22,982 bases of DNA. It comes from RUG626 sp964553775. Lineage in GTDB: Bacteria > Bacillota > Clostridia > Oscillospirales > Oscillospiraceae. The DNA is taken from positions 1 to 22,982 of the forward strand of contig CAZKLU010000029.1 in NCBI GenBank assembly GCA_964553775.1, given 5' to 3'. A program made the position numbers and the translations under genes. This document shows positions 1 through 4,944 of this stretch, in pieces. The notes beneath the pieces are model-generated. The model ran no database searches, was not told the origin of the DNA, and was given only the letters and a program-made list of their open reading frames with translations. Position 1 is the stretch's first letter, and each line of letters starts with the position of its first letter.

Positions 1-30
1 CGTGTATTGTTTCGCGACTTTTTGCGCCAT
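1..30 (-). CDS. 5' end of a gene after the solute-binding protein, probably a sugar ABC permease (partial)
   Basis: Only about ten codons are visible before the window edge (MAQKVAKQYT...). A strong ribosome binding site, AAGGAGG (complement of 41-47), lies upstream. An in-frame ATG at 39-37 sits 1 nt from it, too close, so the ATG at 30-28 with a 10-nt spacer is the better start. The gene follows the solute-binding lipoprotein on the same strand, where the first membrane permease of a binding-protein-dependent sugar importer normally lies. The permease call rests on position alone; the visible residues cannot show it. Confidence 0.5.
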   Translation of the reverse strand, partial: MAQKVAKQYT

Positions 31-64
31 TTTTGTCATCCCTCCTTCAAAGTTGATTCAGACT

Positions 65-116
65 CAAAGCCAAAATACAGGCTTTGAATTGTGCCGGGGT
101 TTGCTTTACAAGCCCC
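65..116 (-). promoter_or_regulatory. Two inverted repeats between solute-binding protein and permease genes
   Basis: Two stem-loops lie in the 110-nt spacer: GGGG(T)TTG at 96-103 with CAAGCCCC at 109-116 (one mismatch in the transcript), and CAAAGCC at 65-71 with GGCTTTG at 80-86. Neither is followed by a good T-run on the minus strand. Such spacers commonly protect the binding-protein part of the mRNA or partly terminate, giving more binding protein than permease; that role is inferred here. Confidence 0.45.
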
Positions 117-140
117 AAATTCTTTCAGCACAAGGTATGA

Positions 141-1463
141 TCAGCTTATTCCGGTGGTATTCATTGCCGTGTTCATAGCTTCAGTCTGTGCGGCGGCGTT
201 ATCGTGCGTTGTCGCGCCGGAGCGGATGCTGTTGCCCATGTTCTCAACAGGTGTCCAGCAGTTTGACATCGCCGATACGAACGGCTGGAGTATGGATGTG
301 CGGTCGAAGCAGTCATTCTGAGCGATAACAAGCTCGTCAGACGCTATATCAGGGTCGGCAAGAAGCTCTGTGTTGCAGGGGATAACGGAGCGAAGCTCAT
401 AGTGCAGAAGCTGCGCTTCAGAGGACGCGAGGTACATAGCGAACTGTACAGCAGCAGCCGCGTACTTGGTGTTTGCGTTGATTCCGACAGCCTTGGAGCC
501 GGAGTATGCGTACATCTGCTTCTCTTCGCCGTTGAGAGTATAAGTCGGCAGAGCCGCAACGCCCATATTGTCGCCGAGGATCTCTTTAATGGAAGCCGCG
601 TCCCATGAACCTGTGAACATGGCGTTTACGGAGCCTGTTCTGAGACCCGCGATTCCCGAACCGTCAGCATCGACAACGAAGTTGGCGTTCTTAACGAGGT
701 CAACAAGGTAATCGGTAACTTCAACAGCCTTGTCACCGCCGAAGTCAACACCGGCTGATTCGTCTGTGCCGTCACCGAACAGTGTGCAGCCGTTGCCGAT
801 ATAGAACGCGGGCAGGTACCAGCTGTTGGTGAGCGGGAACGATACTACGCCCTGTTCGAGCATTGTCTCAAGATTCGATACATCGCTGAACACGCTCTTG
901 TCATAGAACATATACCAGTTGTTGGTTGTGAACGGTATGCCGTAAATCTCGCCGTTTACAGTGACGGAATCTACTATAGCGTCAGAGTTTGTGTTTTTGA
1001 CTTCCTCAGCGTTTGTGCCGCCGAGCTTCATGAGCGCGTTGGAGTTCATAAGCTCCGTGATTGTGTCGTTCGCGAAGAGGAACACATCGGCAGCCGCCGC
1101 CGGATCCTGCGCCACAAGAGCGGAGCAGTCAGCCTCGTTGCAGACTTCGTATGTGAACTTGATGTTGTACTCCGGATGTGCCGCGGCAAAGTTTTCGCTG
1201 CATGTCTTGAGCCAGTTGCCGTATGCGTCGTTCTGATCCTCGGACGGCGACCATACCTTGAGCGAGACATCTGTCACCGTCTCGGATGTGCTGCCGGTGT
1301 CGGAGCCGGTGCTGTCTGTACCTGTGCTGTCCGATGTGCCGGTGCTGTCTGCGCCCGTGCTGTCCGATGTGCTGTCATCTCCGCCGCCGCACGCCGCGAG
1401 CGCGAAGACCATTACCAGTGCCAGCATAAGGCAGAGGACTCTGTGAAGCTTGGGTGTTTTCAT
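141..1463 (-). CDS. Sugar ABC transporter solute-binding lipoprotein (maltodextrin type)
   Basis: A 440-residue extracytoplasmic binding protein. Residues 1-24 form a lipoprotein signal peptide ending in the lipobox LAAC, with Cys25 as lipidation site. Residues 29-66 are a low-complexity Asp/Ser/Thr/Gly tether of repeated DSTG units. The remainder has the pattern of family 1 sugar-binding proteins, including LKVWSPSED at the start of the mature domain and DVFLFANDTITELMNSNAL, which resembles MalE/MdxE-type proteins; malto-oligosaccharide is thus the best substrate guess, but not certain. The start is fixed by AGGAGG 6 nt upstream of ATG. Transcription is from a TTGACA/TATAAT promoter at 1526-1554 overlapped by putative LacI operators, opposite to the lacI-type gene at 1782. 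A permease gene follows downstream. Confidence 0.9.
   Translation of the reverse strand: MKTPKLHRVLCLMLALVMVFALAACGGGDDSTSDSTGADSTGTSDSTGTDSTGSDTGSTSETVTDVSLKVWSPSEDQNDAYGNWLKTCSENFAAAHPEYNIKFTYEVCNEADCSALVAQDPAAAADVFLFANDTITELMNSNALMKLGGTNAEEVKNTNSDAIVDSVTVNGEIYGIPFTTNNWYMFYDKSVFSDVSNLETMLEQGVVSFPLTNSWYLPAFYIGNGCTLFGDGTDESAGVDFGGDKAVEVTDYLVDLVKNANFVVDADGSGIAGLRTGSVNAMFTGSWDAASIKEILGDNMGVAALPTYTLNGEEKQMYAYSGSKAVGINANTKYAAAAVQFAMYLASSEAQLLHYELRSVIPCNTELLADPDIASDELVIAQNDCFDRTSILQPFVSAMSNCWTPVENMGNSIRSGATTHDNAAAQTEAMNTAMNTTGIS
1270..1380 (-). repeat. Short tandem repeats coding the DSTG-rich tether
   Basis: Imperfect repeats of a roughly 12-15 nt unit encode DSTG/SDSTG copies just after the lipid-anchored cysteine of the solute-binding protein. 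Low-complexity tethers of this kind lift the binding domain away from the membrane and often vary in copy number between strains; the variation is an expectation, not seen here. Confidence 0.7.
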
Positions 1464-1490
1464 AATATACCTCCTGAAAATTATAAATTT

Positions 1491-1554
1491 TTTCGAAACC
1501 TCACCGTAGTTTCGTTTGTAAGTACATTATAGTTATTTTCGAAACTAATGTCAA
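1491..1554 (-). promoter_or_regulatory. Consensus promoter of the solute-binding protein gene with two TTTCGAAA operators
   Basis: Reading the minus strand, -35 TTGACA lies at 1554-1549 and -10 TATAAT at 1531-1526, with an exact 17-bp spacer. One TTTCGAAA palindrome (1537-1544) is inside the spacer and a second (1491-1498) is about 20-30 nt after the expected start site near 1519. LacI-family proteins bind short palindromes with a central CG, so both are likely operators of the divergent regulator. Confidence 0.85.
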
Positions 1555-1697
1555 GAGTTTTTTAAGACATTTTAAAATTTCGGCAGTTTCGACAAAATGA
1601 GGCAGTCGAGTTTGTGCAAAATATCAAACAGCCTTCGATTTCCCGTCAGGCAGCTTGTACATATACTATAAAATTAAAATTTACAAATTTCTTTTGC

Positions 1698-1755
1698 CGA
1701 AACGAAAAGTTTCGCTTGCCTTTTTTCGCCGGATATGTTATAATGAGTTTCGAAA
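1698..1755 (+). promoter_or_regulatory. Promoter of the lacI-type gene with operator boxes
   Basis: -35 TTGCCT (1716-1721) and -10 TATAAT (1739-1744) are 17 bp apart. A third TTTCGAAA (1748-1755) covers the expected transcription start, and a spaced dyad CGAAAC/GTTTCG (1698-1703 and 1709-1714) abuts the -35. Box placement predicts autorepression. A further half-site GTTTCG is at 1586-1591. Confidence 0.8.
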
Positions 1756-1781
1756 TTCTGATTGAGGGGAGCTGACGGGTG

Positions 1782-2822
1782 ATGGTGAAGCTTCAGGACA
1801 TAGCGGACAGCCTTGGAATAACAAAAAGTACAGTTTCGAAGGCTCTCAGCGGCGCGACTGATGTCAGCGATGAGACAAGGGAGCGTGTACAGCAGACGGC
1901 TTCAGAGCTTGGCTACAAGGGACGCGCCAAGAGCGCGAAAGAGAAGAAAGAAGCGCGTTCATCTGAGCAAAGTGTACGGGTAAAAGGACATGTCGCGGTC
2001 TGCGTATCGAATATGGCGCACATATCGCCGTCGGATATGGGCAGCATGATATACGCGGGATTTCAAACGGCGGCAGAGAAAAACGGCTATATAGCTCACC
2101 TTATTGACACGCCGGTATCTCAGCAAAAATTATCAGATTACGACAGGTTTATGCGCTCAAACGAGTTTGACGGGGCTATGCTTCTCGGCTTTTCGCTTAA
2201 CGATCCGTGGACGAAAAACCTCAAAACCTCAAATGTACCCGCCGCGCTTTTCGATATGCGGATAATGGACAACACCAGCACTACTTACGTTGGAATGGAC
2301 AACGAGGAGGCATTCATGGTCGCTGTAAAGCGGCTGAAGCAGCTTGGGCACAGCAGGATAGGGTATCTTAGCGGAGCGATGGGGTCATTCATATTTCAGA
2401 CGCGGTACAGCGCGTTTTTCAAGGCACTTGAGAAAAACAAGCTCGACAGCAGCCGGACTCTCGCTGGAAATTCGTATTATTATACGGAGTGCCTGACGAA
2501 GCATCTTCCGAGACTGCTGAAACAGGGCGTAACAGCCGTGATGTGCAGCAGTGACCAGCTTGCGAACTCGCTTTTAATGTACTGCGCCCAGTCGGGGATA
2601 AAGGTTCCTGACGATCTGAGCGTTGTGGGGTTCGATGATCTGCCAATATCCGCGTTCACCTCTCCCGCGCTCACTACGATACATCAGAGCTTCAACGCGA
2701 TAGGGGAAACGGGGTTTGTGAGTCTCATGTACCATTTTCGCGGAATACCGGTAAGTTCAATTTTGCTGCGCCCGACGCTTGTTGAGAGAGCTTCCACGGC
2801 TCCTCCTCCGCAAGCCGGATAA
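1782..2822 (+). CDS. LacI-family transcriptional regulator
   Basis: A 346-residue (from ATG) DNA-binding repressor of sugar genes. The N-terminal helix-turn-helix is classic (KLQDIADSLGITKSTVSKALSG, then VSDETRERV and LGYKG). The sugar-sensing domain runs from about residue 70 to the end, with the conserved VPDDLSVVGFDDLPISAFTSPALTTIHQ stretch. The linker between the two (about 46-70) is long and rich in Lys/Glu, and lacks the usual PNxxARxL hinge-helix pattern. GTG at 1779 is an alternative start: the AGGGGAG site (1765-1771) is 7 nt from GTG and 10 nt from ATG. Divergent from the sugar-binding protein gene, with TTTCGAAA boxes between them, so it likely regulates that transporter and itself. 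Confidence 0.92.
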   Translation: MVKLQDIADSLGITKSTVSKALSGATDVSDETRERVQQTASELGYKGRAKSAKEKKEARSSEQSVRVKGHVAVCVSNMAHISPSDMGSMIYAGFQTAAEKNGYIAHLIDTPVSQQKLSDYDRFMRSNEFDGAMLLGFSLNDPWTKNLKTSNVPAALFDMRIMDNTSTTYVGMDNEEAFMVAVKRLKQLGHSRIGYLSGAMGSFIFQTRYSAFFKALEKNKLDSSRTLAGNSYYYTECLTKHLPRLLKQGVTAVMCSSDQLANSLLMYCAQSGIKVPDDLSVVGFDDLPISAFTSPALTTIHQSFNAIGETGFVSLMYHFRGIPVSSILLRPTLVERASTAPPPQAG

Positions 2823-2904
2823 TCAAGGGCAGCTTTCAGACGGATCTAAATTTTGCGTAACATCGCGTATTTATAGGCTTTTCCCGTTTGTCAACCGTTT
2901 TCAC

Positions 2905-2955
2905 GGCAAATACCGCGTAAAGCACGAACGATATTTGCCCCCGTGTCAGGCGGGG
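2905..2955. promoter_or_regulatory. Two dyads in the lacI-HAD intergenic spacer
   Basis: GGCAAATA (2905-2912) pairs with TATTTGCC (2932-2939), and CCCCG (2939-2943) pairs with CGGGG (2951-2955) followed by TTTAT. The second could be a weak terminator of the regulator transcript. No convincing promoter for the next gene was seen in this 166-nt spacer. Confidence 0.3.
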
Positions 2956-2988
2956 TTTATACTGAACAGCAATTAAAAGAGGTACATC

Positions 2989-3741
2989 ATGATAAAAGAA
3001 TTTGACAATTACATCTTCGACTTATACGGAACGCTCGTTGACATACACACCGATGAGCAGAAGGATTCCCTGTGGCTGATTGTGAGCCGCTTTTTCAGAA
3101 CGTATGGTGCGCAATACGGAGTATCGGAGCTTCGCGGCAGATACTTTGAGCTTGTAAAACACGAACAGGCACTTGCCGTTAAAAAGTACGGCGGTGAGCC
3201 TGAGATCGACTTAGCGATAGTATTCCGGACGCTTTTTGAGGATCGCGGCGTGAAAACAGGCGATACGGAGCTTGCGGTATTCGCCAATATGTTCAGACTT
3301 CTCTCTATAGAGAAGCTGAAGCTGTTCGACGGAGCCGCGGAACTTCTGAAGCGTCTCCGCGCGGCGGGCAAGGGTGTCTATCTTCTCACAAACGCTCAGT
3401 CGCTTTTCACGATTCCGGAGCTTACGCTTTTAAATCTCAGAGACTCATTCGATGATATACTTATCTCATCAGAGATCGGCTTCAAGAAGCCTGACCCAAG
3501 ATTCTTTAACGCTCTTATAGAGCGTCACAGTCTCGATGTATCAAGGTGCGTCATGGTGGGAAACGATGATTACTCCGACTGCGAGGGAGCCGCAAATGTG
3601 GGTATGTCGAGCTTCTATGTGTGTACGGAACAGTCGCCAAAACGCGAAAAGCCCCTTCCCAACGGCTGCGTTGAGGTCAAAAGTGTCGGAGATGTTTTTC
3701 CGCCGAGAGCGGGTACGCGGGTTCTCAGCTTTGCTCTCTGA
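2989..3741 (+). CDS. HAD-superfamily hydrolase (subfamily IA, dehalogenase-like motif I)
   Basis: A 250-residue cytoplasmic hydrolase. Motif I is FDLYGTL with nucleophile Asp11; the residue two positions on is Tyr13 rather than the Asp that acts as acid/base in phosphatases, as in haloacid dehalogenases and some uncharacterised IA members. Motif II is the Thr of LLTNAQ, motif III the Lys of KKPDPRFF, motif IV VGNDDYSDCEGA. An alpha-helical cap lies between motifs I and II (about 20-100). AAAGAGG lies 6 nt before the ATG. Same strand as lacI but 166 nt away, so co-transcription is uncertain. The substrate cannot be told; a small phosphorylated metabolite is the family default, though Tyr13 argues for caution. 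Confidence 0.88.
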   Translation: MIKEFDNYIFDLYGTLVDIHTDEQKDSLWLIVSRFFRTYGAQYGVSELRGRYFELVKHEQALAVKKYGGEPEIDLAIVFRTLFEDRGVKTGDTELAVFANMFRLLSIEKLKLFDGAAELLKRLRAAGKGVYLLTNAQSLFTIPELTLLNLRDSFDDILISSEIGFKKPDPRFFNALIERHSLDVSRCVMVGNDDYSDCEGAANVGMSSFYVCTEQSPKREKPLPNGCVEVKSVGDVFPPRAGTRVLSFAL

Positions 3742-3795
3742 AACAGCATTGGAACCGCTGTGTATGATAAAGCCCCGCACGGAGGCTTCCGTAAA

Positions 3796-3874
3796 TTGAC
3801 AGAAACGCTATATACTCTATAAATTCACAATTTTGCCCTTTACAAAACGGGAAATCGTGATATAATTAAAATAT
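3796..3874 (+). promoter_or_regulatory. Tandem promoters of the rubrerythrin gene, with a weak PerR-box-like site
   Basis: The proximal promoter has TTTACA (3839-3844), a 16-bp spacer and TATAAT (3861-3866). A distal candidate has TTGACA (3796-3801) and TATAAA (3818-3823), spacer 16. The A/T-rich 15-mer at 3860-3874 matches 10 of 14 fixed positions of the PerR box TTATAATnATTATAA, expected for a peroxide-responsive gene but weak in such A/T-rich DNA. Confidence 0.55.
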
Positions 3875-3923
3875 ACACGGAAAAATTGTGTATGATATAT
3901 CTCATAAGGAGGAGATTTGTATA

Positions 3924-4511
3924 ATGAAAAAATGGAGATGTCCTGTTTGCGGCTACGTCTATGAGGGTGAGGAACCGCCTGAGAAATGTCCAGCCTGCGG
4001 AGTACCGGGAGAGAAGTTTGTAGAGGTAAAGGACGATGATAAGCTCGCCGCCGAGCATGAGTACGGCGTGTATGCCAAAACCGTAAAAAATAACCCCGAC
4101 ATCACAGACGAGGACAAGAAGTTCATCAAGGATCAGCTTGTCGCGAACTTCAACGGCGAGTGCAGCGAGGTCGGTATGTACCTGTGCATGGCGCGTATCG
4201 CCGCAAGAGAGGGCTATCCGGAAATCGCTCTCTACTGGGAGAAAGCCGCGTATGAGGAAGCTGAACACGCCTCCAAGTTCGCTGAGCTTCTTGGCGAGGA
4301 GCTGGAGCCGAATATGACTGCTTCAACTAAGAAGAACCTCGCGTGGAGAGTTGACTGCGAGTACGGCGCGACCGCCGGTAAATTTGATCTCGCTGTCTGC
4401 GCGAAGAAGAACGGTCTTGACGCTATTCACGACACTGTTCACGAGATGGCGCGTGACGAGGCAAGACACGGCAGAGCTTTGAAGGGTCTTCTTGAAAGAT
4501 ACTTCAAGTAA
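3924..4511 (+). CDS. Rubrerythrin with N-terminal rubredoxin domain (reverse rubrerythrin type)
   Basis: A 195-residue peroxide reductase of anaerobes. Rubredoxin-like iron site: Cys6, Cys9, Cys22, Cys25 (CPVCGYVYEG...CPACG). The rest is a ferritin-like four-helix domain with the diiron-ligand pattern (NFNGECSEVGMY, YEEAEHASKF, HEMARDEARHG). In classical rubrerythrin the rubredoxin domain is C-terminal; here it is N-terminal, as in the 'reverse' rubrerythrins of clostridia, which use NAD(P)H via other flavoproteins to reduce H2O2 and O2. The ATG at 3924 is chosen over an upstream in-frame ATG (3888) because AAGGAGGAG (3906-3914) lies just before it and the CxxC motif then starts at residue 6. 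Ended by a strong terminator, so probably a single-gene unit. Confidence 0.93.
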   Translation: MKKWRCPVCGYVYEGEEPPEKCPACGVPGEKFVEVKDDDKLAAEHEYGVYAKTVKNNPDITDEDKKFIKDQLVANFNGECSEVGMYLCMARIAAREGYPEIALYWEKAAYEEAEHASKFAELLGEELEPNMTASTKKNLAWRVDCEYGATAGKFDLAVCAKKNGLDAIHDTVHEMARDEARHGRALKGLLERYFK

Positions 4512-4569
4512 GCGCAAACACGTCCTCCCGTGAGGTCGCGTTGCAAGTGGTAAGTCAAGAAAAAACGAT

Positions 4570-4606
4570 AAGCTCCTCGGGACAAGCTGCCGAGGAGCTT
4601 TCTTGT
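4570..4606 (+). terminator. Terminator after the rubrerythrin gene
   Basis: A perfect 11-bp stem AAGCTCCTCGG (4570-4580) / CCGAGGAGCTT (4590-4600) with a 9-nt loop, followed by TTCTTG. It lies about 60 nt after the stop codon; the T-run is short and interrupted. Confidence 0.85.
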
Positions 4607-4814
4607 AGTCCTGACAGATAAACCGCGCAGGTTAATCTGAAACCGCGATACTTTCAATTACTCATGTTCAGGTAATCCGGCACGCTCTCTTTTTATAAAT
4701 AATCGTGAGAATCGATCTTATGCTGTTAATTTCCTGAATCGCGTAATTCCGGCGTTTGATTTATTCCCGATACTTACATTACAGCTTGCGGGCATTTTCA
4801 CCGCTTCACATATA

Positions 4815-4847
4815 TGTAAAAGCTTTTACAAACGTAATAGCTTTTAC
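4815..4847. promoter_or_regulatory. Tandem palindromic operator candidates
   Basis: TGTAAAAGCTTTTACA (4815-4830) is a perfect 16-bp palindrome, and GTAATAGCTTTTAC (4834-4847) is a near copy with its centre 18 bp further on, i.e. nearly two helical turns. They end 33 bp upstream of the sigma-28 -35 element. A dimeric regulator binding side by side on one DNA face is likely; which one cannot be told. The centre is GC, not the CG of a standard CcpA site. Confidence 0.65.
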
Positions 4848-4880
4848 ACGCCATCAAAAAAACTTTCCTCTTCCAGACTG

Positions 4881-4907
4881 TAAAATTCCGAACGTGTCTG
4901 CCGATTA
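4881..4907 (+). promoter_or_regulatory. Sigma-28 (sigma-D/FliA-type) motility promoter
   Basis: TAAA (4881-4884), an exact 15-nt spacer, then GCCGATTA (4900-4907). The known consensus is TAAA-N15-GCCGATA(A/T), matched at all but one position. It sits 38 nt before the ATG of the flagellin-like gene, the right distance for its promoter. Sigma-28 drives late flagellar and chemotaxis genes, especially flagellin. Confidence 0.85.
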
Positions 4908-4944
4908 TTATATTAGTAGAATCTATTGAAAAGAGGGAACATAC

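Larger units (their letters stand above)
4607..4944 (+). promoter_or_regulatory. Regulatory region ahead of the flagellin-like gene
   Basis: No gene is seen in this A/T-richer stretch. It holds the sigma-28 promoter and two palindromic boxes listed separately, and the Shine-Dalgarno AGAGGGA (4932-4938) 6 nt before the ATG. From 4607 to about 4800 nothing clear was found. Confidence 0.7.

Noticed and set aside
1270..1380. CRISPR-like or minisatellite array
   Set aside because: Repeats are short, degenerate and in frame with a lipoprotein tether; there are no spacers.
4815..4830. CcpA catabolite (cre) site
   Set aside because: The palindrome has a GC centre and 16-bp symmetry, unlike the CG-centred 14-bp cre consensus.
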